Positions 50,966 through 62,409 of a DNA stretch of 64,000 nucleotides are shown one piece after another. The notes under the pieces are model-generated. The model was given only the letters and a program-made list of their open reading frames with translations. It was not told the origin of the DNA and made no database searches. Each line of letters starts with the position of its first letter. The stretch's first letter is position 1. The position numbers and the translations under genes were made by a program. Source of the stretch: Scortum barcoo (Eukaryota > Chordata > Actinopteri > Centrarchiformes > Terapontidae). The stretch covers positions 11,073,771-11,137,770 of the forward strand of contig CM041536.1 of the NCBI GenBank assembly GCA_023238725.1. Reading direction: 5' to 3'.

Positions 50966-52548
50966 TGTTTTACTGCCTGGCCAAATTAGTAAAGTTGTTT
51001 TTTTGAGTGACCAATCTAATAGATGTTTCGTCTGACAATAACATAATTTTGGCCTAAAGCAAATGTTTCATCATAGTGCACTGATTCACTGAGCATAAAA
51101 AACAAGCTTACAAGTATCTAATGGATTTTTGCATCAAACTTTATAATTAGCTGAGAAGAAGAAATCTCTTTTTTATGTATGTACATGTACAGGCCTTTTT
51201 GAGGCCCATCATCTGATCCCATGTCCTAGTTCTGAGAAATAGGTTTATCTGCATCCCCCCATCCTTCTTAGTTGCCTCTTCCTGCTGATAGTTATGATAA
51301 AAAAAAAGGGAAAGTCTAATGCCTCGAGCACTATGTGGGAGTCCAAGTGGAATGTTTGACAACAGAAGCCTGAACACATGCTGCGTAACCTTCACTGACC
51401 TCTGCAATCCTGTTTCTGCGCGCCAGTACAAGGGAATGTTGTCAAGGCTTCCTGTATGCACCGCAGACAGAAATGAACTCAGATTGTATTGTTCTTTTGG
51501 AATCCGTGCTTAAACAATTAGTCGATTAGTTAGTTGACAGTTAATCTCATTTTCTTTCAGCTGATTAATCAATTCAGTCAGTTACCCTGTAAAAAAATAC
51601 TAAGTGCTTTCTGATTCAAGTGTCATAAAAAAAGTGTGATAAACTGCTCTTTTTGTGTTACAGTGAGTTTTAGGTCTTTGGGATTTCTGACTGCAGGTGA
51701 GATGCCGTGAAACTGGAAGACATGAAGTTAAATATAAACAAGCTTAACTGATAATGTAAATTAACAGATGCTGCAGCCATACTGGGACAGCTTTACATTG
51801 TATTTGCATTTGTTCCCACTTCCCTCTTTCTGTCCACCTGTTTGGAAGGGACAGACAGGTGGGAGCCAGAAAGTGTGCTAATTTCATATAGAATATCGCT
51901 AAATCATCACTAAAATGGAATCTATGCAACATAATGTCTTGCTGAGCAGTTGTATTGGAGTGTTTTATCCTTGAAAACTGAGCACTTTGTTTTTGTTTCC
52001 TAGGGGCACAGTTTTTTTTTTTCATTTCCTGGGGACAGAGCTCTTAGTTTGAGGTGCAGTCCTCATCCTTGAGAGAACAGTTCAATAGTTCCTCTTGTTT
52101 TACTCCTCTAGAGAATTGCCCTGAATATTGTGTGCTTGTTCATGCCTTTTTGTCTTCAGGTGAACCACAGTGGTTATTGAGTCGATGATGATCTCTCGTG
52201 GTTTGACTGTTGTCCCCGTTGAATCCACAGGCAGTATTCATTAACACTGATCAACTGTACCACTGCAGTGTTTCCTGCTGTCACTGTTAACAACCAACCT
52301 TTGTTATGCTTTAAAGAAATTATTGTTTGAGTATGCAGATCAGAATTTTTACTTGTTGATAATAATGGGCTATTGTTGGAATAAAGGCCATTGAGGCCAT
52401 TCATTTCAACATAAAAGTGTCTGGTTAGGGCATATTTCTCTGTAGAGGATACATCAAAACCAGCTTCCACTAGATGAGGCACTCAGTCGTCAGTGAAATT
52501 TGATCAGTATGGACAGTCAGACCTTCAGTCTTCAGAAAGCCCAGCTTC

Positions 52549-52568
52549 GTGTGTGTGTGTGTGTGTGT
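52549..52568. repeat. (GT)n microsatellite
   Basis: Ten GT units, within presumed tp53i11 intron 1. Confidence 0.95.
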
Positions 52569-53011
52569 AAGTGTGTAAAGCAATAGCCTGTGTCACCATC
52601 AGATCCACTGGCTCTTACAGCAGTCACCTGCGTATGTTGGCCTCTTGGCACACCTAGAGGACATCTGGCTCCCGCTTCCAGTCTAAGGTTTTATGGGTTG
52701 CCTGTATTTGCTAGAGCTGTATTATGTAATTGTGTTGCATAAGTGAAGTCCTCATGGGGATTATTAGTAGATTGGTAGATACTTCTTCCTGCCTGCGCTG
52801 TAGAATAGTGCCTTCTTCAGAGTGAGGGGTAATAATAGAGGAGAAACTCCACTGGTCTTTCTTACATAAGCCTGGAAAATGTTTTTTTTTCCCCATTCTT
52901 CTATCCCACTCTTTCTTTATTTCATTTTCTCAGTGATTTCCTCCAACAACAGCACCAAACACACACTGCTTGCCAACTTCTCTTTCCACTTCTTTGTCAG
53001 GTGTGTGCGCC

Positions 53012-56000
53012 ATGGCGTCTAAACCTCACCCTCCTCTGATGAAGAAGCACAGTCAGACTGACCTGATAAGCCGCCTAAAGAGCCGGAAGATCCTTGGAGT
53101 CGGCGGCGAGGATGATGATGGCGAAGTGCACCGCTCAAAGGTCAGATTACGTCACATGACTTTTTTTTATCTGTGTTATTTTTATTCAATATGGGCAGCA
53201 ATGCAGAAAACAAAGGCAAAAACTAGTGCACGAGTACAAAAAAAACTCCAACTTGGTGATAGATGTGTTTAACCAACATGACACAAATGGATTATATTGC
53301 AGCAATGCACAAACAGAAATGACACTCTACCACAGATGCATTCATTACCTCCTAGAGGAGGTATAGATTCCTTTTAAAAGCCACAATGGGCTGCTAATTG
53401 GCTCATCACTCTGATGTGTCCCATTGTGTGCATTTGCTCCTTATGCTTCATTGAATCTAGATCACATAATCCCATGAGCTCCCGCAGCTCCACCGAGATG
53501 TGACTGGCTCCCCTGTGAGACACCATGCTTCTTGTATGCATGTATTGTATTCCTGCCTCGCTTGCATTTGCACATTCATATAGAAAGTGCCCAGCGAGAA
53601 TGTACACCAAGAAAACGCAGCACACACACTGATTTGTGCCAGGAGACGCAAAAACACTTGTCATGTTCCTGCATGTTGTGTTGCACAGCTGCAGACTGAG
53701 AATCATTTATTGGTACGTTGGTGGTACGTGGTCCTCACTGAAATATTAATCAGGCAAGTGGGAGAAGGGAACAGAACAGAAGGGAGCAGGCATACGGTGG
53801 CAGCCGATAGCTTGTGATGAGATGTCGGCCCCCTTTTCTCAGCCCTCCTGAGTGTTTGTTTTCTCTCTCAATGTTTTAGCGAGGAGGCTAACCCAGACAT
53901 CTGCCACTTAGATCCCTCTCACAAGGCTTACTGATGGAGACGGATACATAAGAGAAACACTGAATGCCTCTGCATCCATGCTAGTAAAGTTTATTTGATG
54001 GGAGAAAATTGTTGAGGTTAGATGGCGGCTGTAATGATTGAACATTGATCCAGCAACGGTGTATGTAAAGGATAGAAACACAATAATACTTTGGCTAATG
54101 TAGTCTATTGTGCGTGCTGCTTTGAATAGTAGGTTTCCCTATTTAACTGTGGCATTGACCCTAATTTAGAAATTAAATTGTTGCTCTTGTGCAGTGTAAT
54201 TGTGTACTTCTTCTGCTGCATTGTGCTGTTGCTCTTGAGCTTTTCCATTTATGCTTGCTACAAGTGTTTGTGGTAAAGAGACCCATGGGATCCAACGGTA
54301 AGGTTAGCCGCATAGCCATAAGAACCATTCCCTGTAAACAAAGGAGGGAAGTGCTCCTGCCGCTGACTGTCTCTTCCTGCCTCATTTACTGCTTACAGAT
54401 AAGAATGCCGCTCCTATTACTTATACTTCAGTGTGAGACAGAGGCTTTGTATGTGTGCTACCATGCACGAGTGCAACCGTGCCAAGAGATATTGACAACC
54501 AAGTTCTCCTGGTGTGAGCCCCTGCCTTCATTAATAAGACATACTGCAGTGTTCTGTGTATGTTTTGTGCACCAGAGGATTAACACTGAGGCATATGAAA
54601 TGGTGATCACTGAATGTAACAAAGCACAAACGTACAACATCCATCACATGGAAAGCATTTATACTCAAATGACAAATTTTAGGATGGTGAATAAGAGATT
54701 CTGCGTCTCCTGAGTCTTGCTGAAATGTTGCCCTTTGTTTACTGACTGCAGCTGAGTGAGTGACTGATGCCAAGGCCAGGCCGTAGCAGCTGTGATTAAG
54801 CGTCTCTCTCCGCAAACAGCATTGTGTATTTCTTCCTTTTCCTGTTTCTCCCTCTGTCTCCCCAACTCCCTTCCGCTCTGTTCCACCTCTGGCCAGCCCT
54901 GTGCCATCAGTCGACGCTCGGTTCCCTTCGGGTATTTCTCATGCCAGTCATGAATATTTATGTGTTCCTGTCAAAAACAGCCCCTGAAACCATGGCGCAG
55001 GAAGTCTGATTCACCTGGTCACATGATCACAGCTGGCACAGACGGATTCATGCACAGGCACTTCAGCGGCAGTGTGAGGAGAGATGTACTGTCTAGTCTT
55101 CAGCTCTTTATACTAATATCTTTAGAAGTTCTTCTAAAGAAGAAACTTCTAGGGTGTCTTTTCTGGAGGGCTTGTAGAACAAAGATATCTGCCTCCATGG
55201 GTGAGAGGAAATGTTTAGAAAATGAAAAACATCAGCAACACAGAGATTTCTTTTTTCTCTATTTAAATTACAACACATTAAATCTTTTCATGTCATCCTT
55301 TCTTCTATTTTTATCATAAAACACTCTCCTGTTCTAAGAAGCTACTGAAAAGGCCTTTTGAACCATCGGTATCCCACTATTTGTGTTGCAGATTTTCTTC
55401 TTCAGTCTTCATATCTGACTGTCTGGTATATGTTTCACTGCTTTTTAGTGAGGTGTGTAACATTCAGTGTGCTGTGACAGTAGGGCTTGGCGAAATGTAT
55501 GAAATCATTATGACACCATCAATATGGGTAATTTCCTATATCACTATACATCACAATATGGCAAATGCATGTAGATTTACATATAGAATAAGGATATTTT
55601 TCTTCAATGAATCTTACAACATTTAAGTTTTTGTTTTTAATTTATAGTTTGTGAGGAACAAGAAATTGATAGTGGTGGATAACAGGAATTGCTTTTACAG
55701 TGAAATTAAGTCTCACTGATATGATAACAATTAGTAATATTTCAGACCAGGATATTTCTTATAACATGATTTGACAGAGCAACTAGATGCCATACAGTTG
55801 TTTTTGTACATGCAGTGCTTGGTAACATTTACATGATCTGTCTTGTGCATGACATGAATCATTTAGTTTCATTCACTCTGACATTTCATGGGTTAGTCGA
55901 GCAGAAAACTACTTTCCAATTGATAGTGAGTTCCCTGTAAACACTGCTAGCCAGAAAATGATTCATCTCTGCTTTAGCGGTTTTCATGCTTCAGTGTATT

Positions 56001-58945
56001 TTTGGTTTCTGCGATGCCATGTCTCACTGCAACACAAGAGCGCTGTTTGAGGGAAGAGATGTTTAAAGATGAAGGGAACTCATTGATGTTAGGAGAGTGA
56101 TAAGACCTGAAGGCTTTGGATGAAGGAATTCAACTTCACAGCCAACCAGCAATTGTAATTTATCTGTAATTTTACTGTCTGCTCAAGCACAGAACTCTGT
56201 TTATGTTTTTCTCCTCTTGCTCTCTGTGTTGATTATCAGGGACAGTTTGTTTACCTCCCTAACTTTGTGTAATTTAAGATTTAAGAAAAATAAATAAATC
56301 TGAAGTCTGAATCAGAATTTGTCAGCAACATTTCTGAGCTTATATCCTCATCACATGTTTAAAGAATCAGCGCTCTCACCACCACATTTGTTTTTGTTTT
56401 TTTCCATATTACATATATTTTACATATACACATGACATATACACATAGGTTGCCTCTCACCAGCTCTTTAGATATTTCCTCGATACAGCTTGCATACGGG
56501 CTGCTTCACAGTTTAAAGTTGTTGTGTAACCGCTAATGATGATAAAAAATAAATAAAAATGATGTTTGTTTCATCACTACATCTTACCAGTCCTCACAGT
56601 TATTGATGAGTGTTGACAATCAACAAAGATCAAGAATCAGTCATGAATCTTTATTGTCATCATGTTTTCACATAACAAAATAAAGATTGGTGACTTTCAG
56701 CTTTAAACATAAATATATGTAAAAATATGTAATATGTACATAAATATCTAAAGACTTAAAGTTGTAGCAGCAATGTACAGTAGGGGGGTGGGTCAGTTGT
56801 ATAAGTGTAGTCAGTGCATGGAACAGCTTGGCCCTACTGTACTCAGCTGCTGCTGCAGGTGACTGTAAGATAACTAAAAAGATAACTAAAAACATAAATA
56901 AAAAGAAACAAAGCCGGGAGCACCAAGCCGCTGTGTGTTTACGAACAGAAATGAAGCCACAGACTATGAATCCTTTTTTTATTTGTGGTGTTTGTTTGTT
57001 TCATGTAAATGTATTCATATTGATATAAAGCCGTGTCATTAGCATCCCAGCATTTTCTACCATTTGTGATAAGAGATGCTTATCCTAACAGATATCACCA
57101 AGGAAAACACTTGGCTGCATCATCTCACTATCGCTGTATGATGAGATTCTTTCTGTGTGACATTTCATGAAATACTTTTTTTCTACTCAGCTGGAATGAA
57201 CGATTGCTCTGTTTGTCAAAATGTTCTTCCACTATGCTTCAGGCTCTCAGGATTATAAATTGAGTATTGCGTGGCACTCGTGTCGCAAAGATTAAGTGAA
57301 TTTGTACCAAATAAGGCTTTTCTTCTGGCATAGTCTTGGTAGTTGATTATTCATCCAAAATTCACTGCAAGATGTTATGACACCCCCGGGGGGGTGATTA
57401 AGGAGGGGAAGACATTTACAGGGGAAGACAGTCTCTAATTAACATCTTAATAGGTCCTCTTTTGACACTCAGCCTCTCTTTCCTTTTCTCTCCGCCACGT
57501 TGTTTAATGTGCTTCTTTCAAGTCACTTGTGTTGACAACGTGAAGTACACCTCCATGGAGAGCATTTTATTCTTGGTTATGTGGTGCTTTGTTGAAGGCT
57601 GTCATAATATATATTTGTTAAGATGACATAATTGCTATTACACTTCCCCCTCCCATAACTCATTTCCTTTTTTTTTTTTTTTCTTTTTGTCTGGCCTTGT
57701 TCTCTCACAGATAAGTCAGATGCTCGGAAATGAGCTGAAGTTCGCTGTTCGAGAGCCTATCGGACTGAGGTGAGATTTCGGCTGCTCAGAACAGCTCACA
57801 GTTAACACAGCAGACTGTGAGAGGTTATGTGTGTGTCACTGCCAGTGAAACTCAACGTGTTGTGAGCTCTGAGAAAAAAAATGTACAGTCAGAATTAATG
57901 TCTCTCTTCTCAGGGTGTGGATACTCATCTCAGCAGTGGGTTTCACAGCCACGGCCCTGATGGTAAGTGGTTGCTTACGTTATCAACACAATGAATAAGT
58001 TGTTTTACATTTATCATTAAAAAGTCTGCATTCAATTTTAATAGTCTCCGTACATACAGAGACTTTTGTCACTTTGGAAATAGAAACAGTAATGGGATGC
58101 ACACCCAGCAGTTACTGTAGATACTTTCCCAACTTATCAGTGAGAGACATCTGCAGAAACAGCTACTTCTTTGTCAGCCATACCACCTAAATGCTCAATA
58201 TCCTCACTGTTTAGGCCATTCGCAGTGACTCTAACTCATAGAGAGGAAGACTTTGTCAATGGCACTGCATTTTTGGGCCACTCAGAGGTCATTTGGGGAG
58301 GACAGAATGCTGCTGTGTTGATATGACAGAGTTGTGTTGTGCTTTTGTTTCCCCACACAGGCCCTGATGTTTCCCAACCAGCTATATGAGCTTTTTTTTG
58401 AGGAGGAGCTCTCCACGACCAACATCTCTGTTCGCCTTTACGGAGGAGCACTGCTTAGTAAGTCCTCACTCCTGAGGCGCAAGAAAGATGTGCAGATTAT
58501 GTATATTATGTACATAAAGCTTTTCATGTTTCTCAATGTGCATTACTGCAGCACATTCAATATACTGCATCGGTGCATGAGGGAGTACATTCACTGTGCT
58601 GCAATGACGCTGACATGCATCATTTTGATATTTACTTAAATATGTGCTAAAAATATACTCTGCTCAACTGCACATGGTCTGTTGTGATAATGCCCTCTGA
58701 TGCATTCATTACAATTCACGCACTCACATTCAGGATGTACAATAAGCTCCCTTCTTGCTGCAAAATCATTCCTTTAGGCAACAAGCAGAGGCTCTATATT
58801 TTGATACAGCTCTGTGCGTGTACAGTTCACTACAAGGCCTCAGCGTGCGCAGAGACCAGTTTCTTCAGAATCCTCACAGCTATGGCTCCACTCGCCTCTT
58901 TCTGCAGCCTCATATGTCAGGTCTAAATCTAGTGGGAACATGGTG

Positions 58946-58981
<36 letters not shown>

Positions 58982-61132
58982 GTTGGACTGGAACTCAGAG
59001 GAGAGGCACCGTTTTACTTTACATTCAAATTTTGCAGCTCCCTTGCCTGCACACTCAATCACACATTAAATTATCCACAGGGAGCAACCAATGCTTATAA
59101 ATATGCCAGGCAATTATGGCATTTCCACTGTGCTCCCCCTCTTAAAGACAAATTATGATGTGAGCAATTATTTTAATGACTTTAGTTTGTGACAACTCTG
59201 TCAGGTAAGTCAGTGAGTCAGTCACTCAGTCAGTGATTACAGGGCTTATGATTGTGCAAAGAGACAGAGACAAAGAGCCAGGCAGCACATAGGTTGCTCC
59301 TTGATGGGAACGTATGCATCAAAATAGACGAATATAAGCATATATTCAGCATACTTGCCAGAACTTCAGAAACCTCAGACATCCATTTTAAATTGAGACT
59401 TTATACTGTATGTCATATGCATATCTTGATAAATCTGAGCAGTGTAAAACCTGAACAAATCAAAAATATCACTCTGTGTGATTATTGAATCGCCTGAGGA
59501 GAGGTAAAACCTTAATGCACTGTGGAGGAAGATATGAATGAGCCAGCTCAATCACATAAAGCCAACCAAACACGGGCTTCCTTTATTGTAAATGTCAGCA
59601 GGGCTGTGGGGATTAGCAAAGAAAAAGGATGATGTCTTACAGGACAAGGAGCGGTAAAGGGGGCGAAGGATGGGGTCTCATCTGCCACACAGATGGAACC
59701 TGGCAGCGAGAGGATACAGTCCATCAGCCCTCCCACCTTTCTGCCCACCCCTTGCTTTCCATTACTTCACTGGTGTGTGTGTGTGTGTTTGGGTAGGAGT
59801 GAAACACAGGAAAATGAACTGGAAGAATGACAGGGAATGTAATGATTGAGCACAGGCTTTTATCAGAATCAATGAGTCAGAGCCTTCAACAGAATCAATG
59901 GGACAATTACCACTGTGTGCACATGGCAGCACAGATTACAGTTGGAGCGCAGCTGCACGTAAACTGTTCTCATAGTAGTTTTGTTTGCGTTTTTTTCTCT
60001 CGGACATGTAGGAGTTGTCTTTTCCGTGCTCCCTCTTTCTTTTTCTGTTTTCATTCCCATGCCCCTAACCTATAAACTCCCTTTTATCACATCCTTTTCC
60101 AGGCCTGGCCCTCATCATGTGGAACTGCCTCTACACAGCGGAGAAGATTGTCATCCAGTGGACTCTGCTCAGTGAAGCCTGCTACTTTGCTGTCCAGTTC
60201 CTAGGTGATCAAACTTCTCTAGTACATTTATTTTATAGTTATAGTTATGTCTCTTTGTTGCCAGAATCAAAGACCCCTCTTTTCTACCTCACTTGAATAG
60301 TGATAGTTGAGACAAACTGTTAGTCAGGATTGGTTGTACAGCAGAACTTTGCAAATGTATGTCGATACTGCCCTCTTGTGTTAATAGTGCAGAGTCACAG
60401 CCTTGCATTATATTAAAGGATAGGTTCAAATGTTTTGAAGTCTAACCTCATACATTGAAGCAGTTTTAGGACTCTGACAATTCTTCCTGTCCATAGTGGA
60501 GCTGAGGACATTGCTTCCTAAAGCATTCAATGCAAGTGATGGGAACAATACATTCCACAGTCCTGGTTCTGTTGAAAAATGACTTCTAAAGTTAATATGA
60601 GCCTTCAGCCAGTCAGTTATGCAAATAAAGTTGATTTTTCTCAAACATTACAGTCTTACATTGCAAAATTCCTTTTGAGTTACCATCACTCTACAAAGCT
60701 CTACAAAGAAACACTGACGATGAAAACAATCTTTTTTGTACAAAATCCCTCTTTGTAACTTTGATTTATACTTACTTGTCTAACACAGACTGAGCTACAG
60801 ATAAGTCTTAATTTCTTTGTACATATTGGGATGTGAGTACTGTTTAAAGACAGACTTGAATAAATGTGAAGCTATCCTTTTGAGATCCACTTACCAGAGG
60901 TTAATAAATGTTATGTGCAATATGCTTTTAATAATTTAACTAACTTAATAACAATAAAAATCAAATTTCAAGTCTTAAATGCTCCTCTGTGGTTTCAGTG
61001 ACATCCATCACCTTAATGGAGATTGGCATCCTGCCCAATGCTGCCATGCTCCTGCTCCTCAGCCGAGTGCTCTTCCTGGTGGTCACCATGGCTTACTACT
61101 ACCACCTGGGCCGTAAACCGAAGAAGGTCTGA
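53012..61132 (+). CDS. tp53i11: TP53I11, p53-inducible protein 11 (small multi-pass membrane protein)
   Basis: Six coding exons: 53012-53140, 57711-57769, 57914-57962, 58361-58457, 60103-60204 and 60999-61132. All have GT/AG sites and matching phases. The spliced protein is 189 residues, the same length as human TP53I11, and keeps its signature stretches: LMKKHSQTDL near the N-terminus, RKILGVGGEDDDGEVHRSK (25-43), KFAVREP, VRLYGGALLS, YTAEK and the terminal GRKPKKV. Hydrophobic segments at about 64-84, 106-120, 136-155 and 160-181 suggest four membrane helices with both ends cytosolic. A sequon N100-I-S lies between helices 1 and 2. The C-terminus fits a KxKxx ER-retrieval signal. Human TP53I11 is a p53-induced gene linked to apoptosis and cell migration; the molecular activity is not established. 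The ATG at 53012 lies 11 nt after the exon acceptor in context GCCATGG. Confidence 0.96.
55119..55140. repeat. Perfect palindrome, 10-bp arms
   Basis: TCTTTAGAAG, two T bases, then the exact reverse complement CTTCTAAAGA. A related AGAAACTTCT palindrome follows at 55141-55150. Confidence 0.85.
55480..55570. mobile_element. Possible hAT-like terminus (decayed)
   Basis: CAGTAGGGCTTGGCGAAATG starts like the element at 41386 and is followed by ATCATTATGACACCATCAAT and alternating AT/TA-rich sequence. It reads as a diverged version of a common fish repeat end (GGGCTGGGCGATAT...). The right end was not found. Confidence 0.4.
56610..56860 (-). mobile_element. Retroelement 3' tail, minus orientation
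   Basis: CAAAGATCAAGAATCAGTCA followed by TGAATCTTTATTGTCATCA matches the ATTCAAGATTC...TTTATTGTCA tail type seen at 6976, in diverged form. The extent to the right is uncertain. Confidence 0.5.
58458..60102 (+). other. tp53i11: tp53i11 intron between exons 4 and 5
   Basis: A 1.6-kb phase-1 intron with a (TG)n microsatellite at 58948-58977. The stretches at 58700-58920 and 59520-59770 are repeat-free and complex, but with no supported exon. Confidence 0.85.
58948..58977. repeat. (TG)n microsatellite
   Basis: About 15 TG units inside a tp53i11 intron. Confidence 0.95.
60205..60998 (+). other. tp53i11: tp53i11 last intron
   Basis: A 0.8-kb phase-2 intron, donor GTGATC and acceptor GGTTTCAG. 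AT-rich, nothing else recognised. Confidence 0.85.
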
Positions 61133-62248
61133 GCTGACGTTGTGATACTTCCAGGGAGGGGACAGCCAAGCACAGATCACAAATGTGGGGTCAGAAAGTT
61201 TGGAATATTTTTTGATTGGGGCTTTACATTTCCATTGGACCCCCCCCTGCCTGCCCCTTTCCACGGGACCTAGCCGATTATAACCCCCAGTATTCAACAG
61301 ATGAGCACAGTCTCACGTTCCAGACTCTTCTACAAGAACGAGAAACCTCATAGTGAAAGTGAATTACTCTTTGACTGGCCTGTGAGGTGAAGCCCCTCTT
61401 GACACGCATTCCTCTTTTTTGCAGTTCTGAGTATCAATATTATAAAGAAGGAGATAGAAGGTCATAGTGCATTGTGTTCTCGTGTCACCTAGTTATATGA
61501 TTTAAGATGTACAGAGTAATTTCAAACATCTGACTTTGTTGTTCATGTACAGCTACATGATTTCCAGATTCAGTATTTAGTGTTATCTGATAAAATGCTT
61601 CTTAATCACACTCAAGGACCTGGAGTTTGTGCTGTAATGTGTTTTCTGTTTGATGCTGTTTTATTGTCAACTCATGCTGTATGTGTGCTAAATTGAAGCC
61701 CGAACATCTGTGCTCTTGCATGCTTCTCTGACAGCTCCCCGGTGAACACACCAAGTGGAGAAAGCATCAGCTGTGCTTAGTGTGAGATTCAGGTGCAGTC
61801 AGATGAGCTAAACTTAGCACACTGAGGAAACTCCTTAAGGTCAGTTTTTACTCTCAATTATGCCCATCAATCATATTCAGACTTAAACTGCCCCAGAAAA
61901 AAGAAGAAATGCTGAATCTAAACATTTTTCAGGGACAAAGGTTTTTTTAGCAGTCGAAGAAGTTCTACCAAAGTGAATAGGAATTGTTTTGTACAGAATA
62001 TTTACTCTGCTGAGATTAATACATGTAATGTTGATATGTGCACATGCAAACTGACTTGCAGAGGAGAAGCAGTGTGTTCCTCTCCTTGTTGTGTGTGCGC
62101 TCTTAGGCAGGACTTAGGCAGCCTGTGCGATCTTACAGAATCTATTTAACATTTTGACCTTTACTGTAAAGCTAGTGTCACAAGCCGAGCATGTCAGCGT
62201 GCAGGGCAAACAAACCTGAGCTGGTTCCTCCTCAGTGATGTAGCACAG

Positions 62249-62281
<33 letters not shown>

Positions 62282-62389
62282 GTTTACATACATACAACAA
62301 CAACATACACCATATCCTTAGCCTTGCCTTAAAAGTCATCAACACAGTCATCAACACTGCACCATATTTCTTGTATATATGTAAATAAA
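61133..62389 (+). other. tp53i11: tp53i11 3'UTR with poly(A) signal
   Basis: Follows the TGA at 61130-61132. The first good AATAAA is at 62384-62389, giving a 3'UTR of about 1.3 kb that includes a T/GTTT-rich patch at 62250-62283. Further AATAAA hexamers at 63829-63838 could allow a longer form. Confidence 0.6.
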
Positions 62390-62409
62390 GGTATTTACTA
62401 TTATGTGGT

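Larger units (their letters stand above)
32642..53000 (+). other. tp53i11: Probable very large tp53i11 intron 1
   Basis: About 20 kb without any convincing coding exon. It holds a few repeat remnants (41386, 50875), a G13 run (39045-39057), a (GT) microsatellite (52549-52568) and many complex, repeat-free stretches that look like non-coding regulatory DNA (33180-33480, 34030-34260, 35800-36000 and 38390-38790). Chance ORFs on both strands show no families. Intron status depends on the first exon at 32.4 kb being correct. Confidence 0.4.
53141..57710 (+). other. tp53i11: tp53i11 intron after first coding exon
   Basis: A 4.6-kb phase-0 intron. It contains a hAT-like end (55480), a perfect 22-bp palindrome (55119-55140), a retroelement tail (about 56610-56860) and a C5G7 palindrome-like patch (57381-57396). 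No coding exon is supported; the ORFs at 54189-54713 and 54960-55319 lack family features. Confidence 0.8.

Noticed and set aside
54189..54713. 174-codon ORF in a tp53i11 intron
   Set aside because: Cys/His-rich composition without regular spacing, no splice logic, and opposed by several overlapping ORFs on the other strand.
57381..57396. CACCCCCGGGGGGGTG near-palindrome
   Set aside because: Arms are unequal (C5 against G7) and made of homopolymers, so low information.
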